A DNA stretch of 64,000 nt. Origin: Synechocystis sp. PCC 6714. GTDB taxonomy: Bacteria; Cyanobacteriota; Cyanobacteriia; Cyanobacteriales; Microcystaceae. Of this stretch, positions 36,766-45,746 are shown piece by piece (within the stretch, counting starts at the first letter, position 1; the number at the start of each line of letters is the position of its first letter). Below the pieces are notes generated by a model. That model was not told the origin of the DNA. It saw only the letters and a program-made list of their open reading frames with translations, and searched no databases. The position numbers and the translations under genes are program-made. The stretch is taken from NCBI RefSeq assembly GCF_000478825.2, contig NZ_CP007542.1, positions 744,001-808,000 on the forward strand, written 5' to 3'.

Positions 36766-38748
36766 ATGTCTGTTTCTTTACCTGGTTGTGGGCCAGAGGA
36801 ATTTTTGCAGAAAGTGGCAGACGCAATGCCAGGGGTATCATACTGCCTTGTTCAACACAGTGATGATTCTGTTGCCTTTACCTATGTAAGCTCCAAAATT
36901 GAACTTGTTTACGAAGTCAGTGCCGCCGCCGCGCTGGCCGATGCGGAAACACTTATAAAGCAAATTCATCCCGACGACCAAATTCGCCAAAGCCAAGCCC
37001 TAGCCCATAGTCGGGCTACCCTTGAACCGTTATCTTCAGAATGGCGCATCATCACCCCGTCAGGAAAACTCAAGTGGTTACGCACCAACTCCCAACCCGA
37101 AAGATTGGTCAATAATGACACTGTCTGGTTCGGCGTAGTGTTGGATATTACGGCGGAAAAGCAAACCCAACAGGAATTAATTCGATTAAAGAACTTCCTT
37201 CAACAAAGTGAGCAAAAATTTCGCCTGGTTTTTGAAAATGCCAACATTGGTGTTTGTTTAGTAGATCTCCAGGGCAACTTGATTAGGGTGAACCGGAAGA
37301 TGGCCGATATATTCGGCTATACCCCAGAGGAAATGCAATCTATGGGGGTCAATGATTTAGCCATGCCGGAAGATAAGCAAATTAGCACTCAAGCAATGAA
37401 AGAAGCGATCAATAATCATACAGACTTTGCTACCTTTGAAAAAAGATATATTCACCGTGAAGGTTATGTTATTTATGGTGAAGTTTCCACATCTTTGGTA
37501 CGGACTATTAACGGAGAGCCACTATATTTTATTTCCCATGTTAAGGATATTACTAGGCGAGTCAAATATGAACAAGAAATCACCAAATCCAGAGATGATG
37601 TTAGCAAAATCAATCAGCAGTTAGAACAGAGGGTCAAACTTCGAGCTGCAGAAATATGTGAACAACAGCAGTTACTACAACTTTATTTTGATCAATCTAT
37701 CATTGGCATGGCCATAGTTTCCGTCGATAAATTTTGGCGCAACGTCAACCGCAAATTCTGCGAAATGGTAGGTTATTCCCCCGGGGAACTGCGAATAAAA
37801 ACCTGGGCAGAAATTACCCATCCCGATGATATTCAGCAAGATTTGGAAAATTATCAGCGCCTATTGAACGGAGAAATAGATGGCTACCAAATTGATAAAC
37901 GTTACATTCACAAGAATGGTCATTTTGTCTATGTCAACCTTGGGGTACAAGCTAACCGCCATCCCGATGGCAGTTTAAATTTTTGTGTGGTTATGATCCA
38001 AGATATCGGTGACCGAAAAGCCATGGAAAATAGTATTTCTTTGGCTTTACAACGGGAAAAGGAATTAAATGAACTGCGTTCCCAATTTATTACCGCCATC
38101 TCCCACCAATTTCGGACTCCTTTAACGACTATTTCCTGTGCCGCCTCAATTATGGAAAAGTTTCAGGAAAAAATCACAAGGGAAAAACAAGCACAGTATC
38201 TAGAATCAATTCTCAGAGGAGTTAAGCATATTGATGAGTTGATTAATGATATTACCACCATTAATCTCAACAATGAAGAAATTGAGCCCATGGTGGTTGA
38301 TGGTGATCTGCTGGCTTTTTGTGAGAGTTTAGTTCGTAAAAATGAATATCTCCATGCACCTTATCAAATCTATTTTTCTGCCCATTTAATTTCTAAATGT
38401 GAACAACCATCAATTAAATTTGATCCAGTTTTGTTGGCACCAATTTTAAATCATTTACTTACCAATGGCATTAAGTATTCCCTGACTGATTTTACAATTA
38501 ATTTTCGTCTCCGGGAATCTGCTGACACGATCATTTTTGAAATTGAAGACCATGGCATTGGCATTCCCCCGGGGGAGCTAGATAAAATTTTTGAGCCGTT
38601 TGAGCGGGGTTCCAATGTGGGACATATTGCGGGTATTGGCATTGGTTTGACGATCGCCAGAAAATTGGTAACCTTCTATGGGGGCAAAATCGAGATTAAA
38701 AGTGAGCTGGGGCTGGGCACAACGGTGCGTTTATCCATTCCTAAATAG
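36766..38748 (+). CDS. PAS-domain sensor histidine kinase
   Basis: 660 residues from ATG 36766; a TTG at 36703 would add 21. Three PAS domains precede the kinase; the last two carry clear PAC-type tails (KRYIHREGYVIYGEV and KRYIHKNGHFVYVNLG). The dimerisation domain has the H-box AISHQFRTPL with phospho-acceptor His. The ATPase domain has an N-box (LNHLLTNGIKYS), G1 (EDHGIGIPPGELD), F-box (KIFEPFERG) and G2 (GIGIGLTIARKL). There is no membrane span, so it is a cytoplasmic sensor. No response regulator is adjacent: an orphan kinase with unknown signal. Confidence 0.92.
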   Translation: MSVSLPGCGPEEFLQKVADAMPGVSYCLVQHSDDSVAFTYVSSKIELVYEVSAAAALADAETLIKQIHPDDQIRQSQALAHSRATLEPLSSEWRIITPSGKLKWLRTNSQPERLVNNDTVWFGVVLDITAEKQTQQELIRLKNFLQQSEQKFRLVFENANIGVCLVDLQGNLIRVNRKMADIFGYTPEEMQSMGVNDLAMPEDKQISTQAMKEAINNHTDFATFEKRYIHREGYVIYGEVSTSLVRTINGEPLYFISHVKDITRRVKYEQEITKSRDDVSKINQQLEQRVKLRAAEICEQQQLLQLYFDQSIIGMAIVSVDKFWRNVNRKFCEMVGYSPGELRIKTWAEITHPDDIQQDLENYQRLLNGEIDGYQIDKRYIHKNGHFVYVNLGVQANRHPDGSLNFCVVMIQDIGDRKAMENSISLALQREKELNELRSQFITAISHQFRTPLTTISCAASIMEKFQEKITREKQAQYLESILRGVKHIDELINDITTINLNNEEIEPMVVDGDLLAFCESLVRKNEYLHAPYQIYFSAHLISKCEQPSIKFDPVLLAPILNHLLTNGIKYSLTDFTINFRLRESADTIIFEIEDHGIGIPPGELDKIFEPFERGSNVGHIAGIGIGLTIARKLVTFYGGKIEIKSELGLGTTVRLSIPK

Positions 38749-38823
38749 CCATCCACTGGTCCAGATCTCGTCCTCTTTTCCGGCCTGCTAGTTGGGAAAA
38801 GTTTATTCATCCTTTTGGAAATA

Positions 38824-39996
38824 ATGCTGATTATTGCCATGCTTTGCCTGGGGTTATTGCTGTCCCAGGGGGTAGCTAGTTTGATTTTGCTTAGTCGTTT
38901 GGTTAAGGGAGCCCAACGGCGATCGCCATTGAAACCAATATTTTTGCCGAAAGATGGTGCCCGAAATGTGTCGGTGGTGGTGCCTACGTTGAATGAAGCG
39001 GCCCGGTTAACGCCCTGTCTGGTGGGTTTGGCACAACAGGGGCCACCGTTGCGAGAGGTTTTGGTGGTGGATAGTCGTTCTACCGATGGCACCCAGAGCT
39101 TAGTTCAAACCCTGGCGAAAGATAATCCCCGTTTGCGACTGTTGACCGATGATCCCTTGCCGGATAATTGGGTGGGTCGACCCTGGGCCCTCAACTACGG
39201 TTTCAACCAAAGCGATGGCGCTAGTGAGTGGATTTTGGGCATTGATGCGGACACCCAACCCCAACCGGGGCTAGTGGCCAGTGTGGTACAAGCGGCGGAG
39301 GAAGAAGGCTACGACATACTTTCCCTTTCACCCCAATTTATTTTGCAATCGGCCGGGGAATGGTGGCTCCAACCGGCACTGCTGATGACTTTGCTTTACC
39401 GCTTTGAATCCGCAGGAGTGAGGCAACAGGCTCCGGAAACAGTTATGGCCAACGGCCAATGTTTTCTCTGTCGGCGATCGGTGTTGGAGGCTTTGCAGGG
39501 CTATAAGCTGGCGGCTCGCTCCTTTTGTGATGATGTGACTTTGGCCAGGGCGGCGGCCCAACGGGGCTATCGGGTGGGTTTTCTCGATGGAGCTAACCTG
39601 ATCCGGGTAAGAATGTATGAAGGTATTGGCGAGACTTGGCGGGAATGGGGGCGGTCTTTGGATTTAAAGGATGCGACGGTGCCGACCCGGCTATGGGCAG
39701 AGGTTATTTTTTTGGTACTGGTGCAGGGCTTGCCCATTTTGCTTTTTTCCCTATTGTTGATGCTCTGGGGGGAAGATTTTGATTTTTTGACCCTCCGCTT
39801 GGCGATCGCCCTCAATGGATTGCTACTTTTAATCCGTTGGGCCATGTTGATTGCCATTTATCCTTCCTATTACCGACCTTCGGGGCAGGGAGCTTGGAGT
39901 TATTGGCTTTCTCCGTTGGCTGATCCTTTGGCGGTGACCAGGATTATTCTTTCCGCTTCCCAAACCCCAAAACAGTGGCGGGGTAGAGTTTACTAA
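38824..39996 (+). CDS. Membrane glycosyltransferase, family 2
   Basis: 390 residues from the ATG at 38824 (a TTG three codons earlier is possible). A membrane helix at the N-terminus precedes a GT-A domain: VSVVVPTLNEAARLTPCLVG, VVDSRSTDGT, the metal-binding DADTQP, and later FCDDVTLARAAAQRGYRVGF with an RxxEW-like REWGRSLDLKD. Three C-terminal membrane helices follow. It resembles processive or lipid/carotenoid glycosyltransferases such as CruG, which glycosylates myxol in cyanobacteria. The carotenoid assignment is a possibility, not shown. Confidence 0.8.
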   Translation: MLIIAMLCLGLLLSQGVASLILLSRLVKGAQRRSPLKPIFLPKDGARNVSVVVPTLNEAARLTPCLVGLAQQGPPLREVLVVDSRSTDGTQSLVQTLAKDNPRLRLLTDDPLPDNWVGRPWALNYGFNQSDGASEWILGIDADTQPQPGLVASVVQAAEEEGYDILSLSPQFILQSAGEWWLQPALLMTLLYRFESAGVRQQAPETVMANGQCFLCRRSVLEALQGYKLAARSFCDDVTLARAAAQRGYRVGFLDGANLIRVRMYEGIGETWREWGRSLDLKDATVPTRLWAEVIFLVLVQGLPILLFSLLLMLWGEDFDFLTLRLAIALNGLLLLIRWAMLIAIYPSYYRPSGQGAWSYWLSPLADPLAVTRIILSASQTPKQWRGRVY

Positions 39997-40551
39997 GGTT
40001 TACCTCAGGCAAAGTTGACATCATCTCTTCCATAAAAGGAAAGGGATTCCTAAACCTCACGATTTAGGTTGCTGCTTCGTAGTAACGGCCTCTACTCCCT
40101 AGGAGTTTTATGGCCTTACGTTTACGACCCAGACTATCCCCCCAAGCCCTGGGGTTCTTCGGTGTCGATTTTCGACGGAAAGATGTTATGGGTTGACTCA
40201 AGGGATGGACTGCCCATTGCCCTATCCTCTTTTCTCTGTTTATCGATGTCTATCGATTTGTCTGCGCCGCCAGTTTTAGTGGACTTCGCTCGTTAGGCTT
40301 TCTTAATCCATTGTCTCGGGGGGGTCAGTGACCACTTCCACTCTATCTTGTCAAGTCGTTCTAAAGCACGGGCTTTTAGACCCATTGTTTTGATAATATC
40401 TGTTTACGATGTGCCCAGGCCATGGGAGCGATCCGTCTGCCCTGAATATGGAAACTAAAAAGGACCTAATAGTCTCTTTATAATCTAAGTGAATCCTTAC
40501 TTTACTTTGGGCTTTTCTCCTTTGGTGAATGATATGCTCCCTTTGAATGCG
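39997..40551. other. Intergenic region, 555 bp, with a possible transposon-end remnant
   Basis: Two things are visible. A hairpin CCTAAA (40048-40053) / TTTAGG (40062-40067) lies next to GGGATTCC. A minus-strand frame without a start runs from 40292 to a TAG at 40134, with a polar product (KQRKEDRAMGSPSLESTHN). The combination recalls the right end and OrfB tail of IS200/IS605-type elements, from memory only. The rest, including the Wza promoter, shows nothing I can name. Confidence 0.3.
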
Positions 40552-42048
40552 ATGAATCCCCGTCAATCCTTTAGCTCTAAGTTTAGTGGTGCGCTATTGG
40601 TAAGCACCATGGCCTGTTTGGGTCTGTGGACACAGGAAGCATTAGCTCAAATTGGTAGTCCATCCCCCGGTCAATTACAACAAGTTAGCCCTCAAAACGC
40701 TCCTTCGGTTCTCCCCCCGGAGAGTGAATATACCCTCGGTCCTGGCGATCGCCTCCGGGTTGATGTGCTGCAGGTGGAAGGGTTATCTGGGGAATATCAG
40801 GTCTTGGTTGATGGCACCATCGGTTTTCCCCTCATTGGCACTGTTAGAGTTGTCGACCTAACCATCCCGGAGCTAAACCAACTTTTGGTTAATCAGTACG
40901 CAAAATATATCCGCCGTCCCTTGGTCACCGCCATTCTGACTGTTCCCCGGCCCCTAAGTATTACCCTTGCCGGTGAGGTAAATTCCCCGGGCGCCTATGC
41001 CCTGGCGATCGAAGGTGGTCAGAAGTTTCCCACCCTGACCCAAGTTATCCAGCAGGCCGGTGGTCTCACCCCGGTATCTGATATTAGTCGAGTGCAACTG
41101 CGGCGGCAAAAAGGTAACTACGAAGAAAACTACAGCATCAACCTGTGGGAACTACTGCGGGAAGGAAACTCCCGTCAAAACGTAACCTTACGGGACGGGG
41201 ACATCGTCATTATCCCTAGTAAAACAGCTACAGATCCGAGGGAAGTTCGACAATTAGCCGACGCAAATTTTGGCATCCGCTTTGAGCAAGAAATCAACGT
41301 AGCGGTGATTGGAGAAATTTTTCGCCCTGGTTCTTACAAACTTTCCCCTGCCATTCGAGCTTCTAGCATTGGTGAAGTTGGTGGCGGCGGTGGCGGTGGT
41401 GGCTCAAGTCTGAACGTAGAAAATACCCAACCTGTGCGTTTAACCCAAGCTATTCAGGAAGCAGGGGGCATTAAATCCCAGGCGGATATTCGCAATGTCG
41501 AAGTGCGGCGGGAAAATCGGGATGGCAACTTCGAGTTAATTGTGGTGAATCTTTGGGAACTTTTGGACGAAGGGAATTTAGATAAGGACGTTATTCTCCA
41601 AAACGGCGATGTCATCACGGTTCCCCAAGCTAAACAACTTTCACCAGATGAATTTGAAGCCATTGCCACTGCCAACTTTTCCCCTCGCTCCATCACTGTT
41701 AACGTTGTCGGAGAAGTGCGACGGGGAGGTGCGATTCAGCTCCAGCCGAATTCAACCTTGAACCAAGCAATTTTAGCAGCTGGTTCTTTTGATCCTATTC
41801 GAGCAGATAAAGCTAGTGTTGATCTGATTCGTTTAAACCCCGATGGTACAGTCACGAGGCTTAATATTGCCCCAGATTTTGGTCTTAACATTAGTTCCGA
41901 CAGAAACCCGACTCTGAGAAATAATGACGTAGTCTTGGTTAACACCAGCGGTTTAACCCAGGCTACCGACACCCTAAGGGAACTATTTAGCCCCATTGGA
42001 GCACTATTGGGAGGAGGAGGTCTTAGTTTAATCAACCTAATTAATTAA
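40552..42048 (+). CDS. Polysaccharide export outer-membrane protein (Wza/GumB family)
   Basis: About 498 residues from the ATG at 40552, which places the signal peptide (SGALLVSTMACLGLWTQEAL) correctly; upstream ATG (40534) and GTG (40489) starts exist. A poly-export domain (YTLGPGDRLRVDVLQVEGLS) is followed by three SLBB-type domains, each with a pattern like LTQVIQQAGGLTPVSDIS and QNGDVITVP. A run of eight glycines links two SLBB domains. It should form the outer-membrane channel for exopolysaccharide. It matches 6803 sll1581, whose loss reduces exopolysaccharide. Confidence 0.92.
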   Translation: MNPRQSFSSKFSGALLVSTMACLGLWTQEALAQIGSPSPGQLQQVSPQNAPSVLPPESEYTLGPGDRLRVDVLQVEGLSGEYQVLVDGTIGFPLIGTVRVVDLTIPELNQLLVNQYAKYIRRPLVTAILTVPRPLSITLAGEVNSPGAYALAIEGGQKFPTLTQVIQQAGGLTPVSDISRVQLRRQKGNYEENYSINLWELLREGNSRQNVTLRDGDIVIIPSKTATDPREVRQLADANFGIRFEQEINVAVIGEIFRPGSYKLSPAIRASSIGEVGGGGGGGGSSLNVENTQPVRLTQAIQEAGGIKSQADIRNVEVRRENRDGNFELIVVNLWELLDEGNLDKDVILQNGDVITVPQAKQLSPDEFEAIATANFSPRSITVNVVGEVRRGGAIQLQPNSTLNQAILAAGSFDPIRADKASVDLIRLNPDGTVTRLNIAPDFGLNISSDRNPTLRNNDVVLVNTSGLTQATDTLRELFSPIGALLGGGGLSLINLIN

Positions 42049-42233
42049 TAACTAGCAGTCAAGATTGATTGATAATAGTGTCTATATTTTCTAGATAATT
42101 GGTGCTATCAGAATCTCCCTATTTGAACATAACTTTTAACTTTGATAACCAGTTTACTCAACTTCTAATAAAAATTGAATATTGAGCGATATTTTGATAA
42201 TAATCATTAGTAAACTACTTGTGGATATGATTG

Positions 42234-45200
42234 ATGAATCATAGCAAAAAGATTACAGAAATCTATCAGGACTTGGTATTGCTAAGTCGATCTAAATCTA
42301 GTCTAAGAGATGATTTTTCTACACTCTCGACATTATTTTATCAATTTATTAAAGCTTTTGCAAAGTCAAAAAATATAGTTTTTAAGAATTTTTATGCACA
42401 ATTTAGATATTGTGTTGGTAAAATAAATCTAGATGAGCAAGATATAAGCAATTTTGAGGCTTTTCGTAAATTTATCCGTAGAGGTTTTTCGGAAAAGGTA
42501 AATAAAGTTGCAATTGAACAGGGGATTTTGTTACTCCAGAAACTGTGTCTGCAAACAGTTCAAAGTTCTAATTTAATAGAGTTTACTTTTGACAATAACA
42601 AGTATAACAATCAATATTTTACCGCGCTTTTTCAGACAAGGCGATCGCCGTCTACCAAGTACCTAAAGCTTTTATATACAGGGCATCATAGGAGTCAATC
42701 AAAGCGGGCATTTCGTATTTATGGTTTTGATTTAGAAAACTTACAAACTAATATTACGATAGATTGTGATTGGTTTAATACTCCCCATTTATTTTATCTG
42801 ACTGATTTATTAAAAACTGATTCTTTGATCGCTTGCCATAATTTGATTTCAACAAATGAAAACAGATATAAAGCCAACTCTCAATCATTGATAGTAATAG
42901 AGCCGGATTTTCTGGTGGATGCCAGTGCTATCAGTGAGTGTTTTGGCAACAAAAATACAAGCAGTAATATTTTTTGGTTGACTAGACTAGTAGGAGAATT
43001 AGCTGGTAGTGCAGCTTTTAAGGGAACTATTGTGGGTTATTACCTAGATGAATTAGTCAGAAATAAGCAAATTAACATTGCTCAGATTTTTACAGATTAC
43101 AAAAAATCAGACGCTCTGAGATCCGCTTACCTTGGGGAGCAGGAAATGACAAATATCCAAACATCAATCTCCCAAGAACATATGCCCAACATCAGTCAAT
43201 TGGTAGAAAGGCTACAGGAAGAAAACTTGAGAATATGGATTGAACCCACATTTTTTTCACAACATTATGGCTTACAAGGAAGATTAGATTTATTAACTAT
43301 TAACTCAAATGGATTTAAAGATATTATTGAACTAAAAAGTGGTGGTCCTCCCCGTCCAGGTAGAGAATGGAAAAATCATAAAATGCAGGTGGTAGCTTAT
43401 AACATGATGTTGGAAAGCACCTATGAGAATTATGTCGGTAGCAAAGAGATATTTTATTCCAAATCAGATCAGCCCCGCAGAAATATTGTTAGCGAATCTC
43501 AAGAAAAGAATGAGTTAATTAAAATTAGAAATGAAATTGTTTGCCAAATTTATCAGTTAGCTACGGGGGATTTTAGCAACTTAGATCAGCTTAAAGCTGA
43601 TGGTGCTGGAGAATTACCAGAATATAATCAACGACGTTTAAAACGTTTTCAACAAAATTACCAGCCAGAAAAGTTGACAACAAACTATTATCAACAGCTA
43701 CTCTCGTTCATCCTAAGGGAATTAATTAATAGTAAAACATCAGATCATCAGCAAGCAAACTTAGAAGATAAGCATCAAAAATCCATAGGCTTTGCTAGTT
43801 TGTGGTTAGATGATTTCAATGTTAAACAGAATAATTATCGCTTAATTTATGATCTTCAACTAACCAAGATTGATAAACAAAAAAGTTATCTTTCATTGGC
43901 GTTGACTCAAGCTGATGTGCCCCATTCATTCCGTTCCGGTGACATGGTAATTATTTACCCCAAAATAGATGGGGTGTATGAACCGTTAAAACAACATATT
44001 TTTAAAGGTTCGATCAAGGTAATTAATCAAGGGCAAATAATAGTTTCTTTATTCAATAAGCAAAATGATTATTCATTTATTGAGCAATATGCCTTTTGGG
44101 CTTTAGAGCCAGATATTTTCGAGCGCAACTACTGGAGTAGTATTGCATGTTTGCTGGAAATATTGTCTTGTTCCATGGAGAGAAAACAAATACTTTTAGG
44201 ATATTTGGAACCAAAAAAGATACCAATAGATTATCAGGTAAATACTTACTTAACTAATGATCAAAATCAAATTATTTGCGAAGCTCTACAAGCTCAGCAT
44301 TATTACTTACTCCAGGGACCACCAGGTACAGGAAAAACTAGTATCTTTTTGGTTAATTATGTAACAGAACTACTCAAATCAAATAAAAAAAACATTTTTA
44401 TCCTTGCTTTTACCAATAAGGCAGTGGAACAAATTTGTAAAGCTCTTAAGTTCCCACGGTATGGAGAGCCAATAGATTACCTGCGTTTAGGCAACAAAAC
44501 TGTAGTTGATGAAAATTTGCTGGCTGAAAAATTAACTGGGGATAATGCGGATCTTTGGCGCAAGTGCTTACAAGAAAATCAAGTATTTGTCACCACCGTT
44601 TCTACCTTTAAAGATAAGTATTTATTACTCAGGGAGTTTGTTGGTGAATTTGATCAGCTAATCATTGATGAGGCTTCCCAATTAACGGAGGCGGATGTGG
44701 CTGGAATCGTGGTTTTATTCAACAAGTTTGTCTTGATTGGTGATCAAAAGCAATTGCCGGCAGTAATTACTCAGAATGAAGAAGAATGTCGGGTTGAAGT
44801 GGAGCCATTCCGCCGCTATGCCATTAACATTACTGATTGGAAAATGTCCTTGTTTGAAAGATTAATTACCAATGCTAAAAATAAGGGTTGGAGTCATTGT
44901 TATGGGCAACTAACTGAGCATTATCGTATGCACAGAAATATTGCTTCATTGATAGCCCCTCATTACGATCGCCCGTTGATGGAACAGAGAGAGGAACAGA
45001 GAAAAATTGAGCTAGGTTACGAAAATAATGATAATTACTTGTTAAGGGAATTGAGTAAGAGCAGAACTATTTTTATTGAGACTCCGTCGGAAACTGGTAT
45101 TCAGCGAAAGAATACTAATGAGGCTATCATTGCGGCTAGAATAGTCAAAACTTACTGGGAGAATAAACTTTTGCCAATGGCAGAAATTGGCATTATTGCT

Positions 45201-45602
45201 CCTTTTCGGGCCCAGGTAGCGGAAATTAATCAACAGTTGGAAAAAACTTTTGCCGGTGCTGACTTTTTAATGGATTCCATCGTTGTTGATACAGTGGAAA
45301 GATTCCAGGGAGATGAGCGAGAATTAATTATTTTTTCTACTACCATTTCTTGGTCTAAGCAAGTTAAAAATATCCAAAGCATCGCTGACTACGATCGCCA
45401 AAGTACGGACCGGAAATTGCTGGTCAGTATTTCCAGAGCAAAAAATAAGCTGATTATTTTGGGCAATTCATCCCAGTTACAGTTTGCCTTGGCCTATAGG
45501 GAATTAATTCAACGCATTGAACAAGACAATGGATTAATCAACTTAGAAATAGGACAAAAAATAGTAGATTCCTGTGGCGAGAGGTTATGGAGAATGGGCT
45601 GA
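42234..45602 (+). CDS. Dna2-like nuclease-helicase (PD-(D/E)XK plus superfamily 1 helicase)
   Basis: About 1122 residues. The N-terminal 330 residues are unlike any family I know. A PD-(D/E)XK nuclease follows at about 345-395: GRLDLL, then IELKSGG, then QVVAYNMML. The helicase half has Walker A GPPGTGKT (about 696-703), FVTTVSTF, Walker B IIDEASQLTEADVAG (about 810), GDQKQLPAV, EHYRMH, VDTVERFQGDERELI and LLVSISRAKNKLIILG, the Upf1/Dna2 pattern. The DNA is markedly AT-rich against its neighbours. It resembles the gene after wza in 6803 (sll1582). Role unknown: DNA repair, RNA work or defence are all possible. A TTG one codon upstream is an alternative start. Confidence 0.85.
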   Translation: MNHSKKITEIYQDLVLLSRSKSSLRDDFSTLSTLFYQFIKAFAKSKNIVFKNFYAQFRYCVGKINLDEQDISNFEAFRKFIRRGFSEKVNKVAIEQGILLLQKLCLQTVQSSNLIEFTFDNNKYNNQYFTALFQTRRSPSTKYLKLLYTGHHRSQSKRAFRIYGFDLENLQTNITIDCDWFNTPHLFYLTDLLKTDSLIACHNLISTNENRYKANSQSLIVIEPDFLVDASAISECFGNKNTSSNIFWLTRLVGELAGSAAFKGTIVGYYLDELVRNKQINIAQIFTDYKKSDALRSAYLGEQEMTNIQTSISQEHMPNISQLVERLQEENLRIWIEPTFFSQHYGLQGRLDLLTINSNGFKDIIELKSGGPPRPGREWKNHKMQVVAYNMMLESTYENYVGSKEIFYSKSDQPRRNIVSESQEKNELIKIRNEIVCQIYQLATGDFSNLDQLKADGAGELPEYNQRRLKRFQQNYQPEKLTTNYYQQLLSFILRELINSKTSDHQQANLEDKHQKSIGFASLWLDDFNVKQNNYRLIYDLQLTKIDKQKSYLSLALTQADVPHSFRSGDMVIIYPKIDGVYEPLKQHIFKGSIKVINQGQIIVSLFNKQNDYSFIEQYAFWALEPDIFERNYWSSIACLLEILSCSMERKQILLGYLEPKKIPIDYQVNTYLTNDQNQIICEALQAQHYYLLQGPPGTGKTSIFLVNYVTELLKSNKKNIFILAFTNKAVEQICKALKFPRYGEPIDYLRLGNKTVVDENLLAEKLTGDNADLWRKCLQENQVFVTTVSTFKDKYLLLREFVGEFDQLIIDEASQLTEADVAGIVVLFNKFVLIGDQKQLPAVITQNEEECRVEVEPFRRYAINITDWKMSLFERLITNAKNKGWSHCYGQLTEHYRMHRNIASLIAPHYDRPLMEQREEQRKIELGYENNDNYLLRELSKSRTIFIETPSETGIQRKNTNEAIIAARIVKTYWENKLLPMAEIGIIAPFRAQVAEINQQLEKTFAGADFLMDSIVVDTVERFQGDERELIIFSTTISWSKQVKNIQSIADYDRQSTDRKLLVSISRAKNKLIILGNSSQLQFALAYRELIQRIEQDNGLINLEIGQKIVDSCGERLWRMG

Positions 45603-45746
45603 GGTTCCTGGCCCGGCTGTCTCGATTAAGTTTTGCGACTATTTCGCCCTATCCGTCCATAAAAGGTTCCCAAACTTGCTATAAGAGGATCTAGAGTCCA
45701 GTCCAGTGGCGATTGGCATTGATGTTCTTGATCGAGGAGACGGTGG

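Noticed and set aside
40069-40296. A 75-codon plus-strand frame upstream of the Wza gene
   Set aside because: Composition is not protein-like, no family features, and the opposite strand offers a better (though weak) explanation.
41380-41405. Glycine-codon run in the Wza gene as a possible slippage or simple-repeat element
   Set aside because: It is in frame and lies between two SLBB domains, so a flexible linker explains it.
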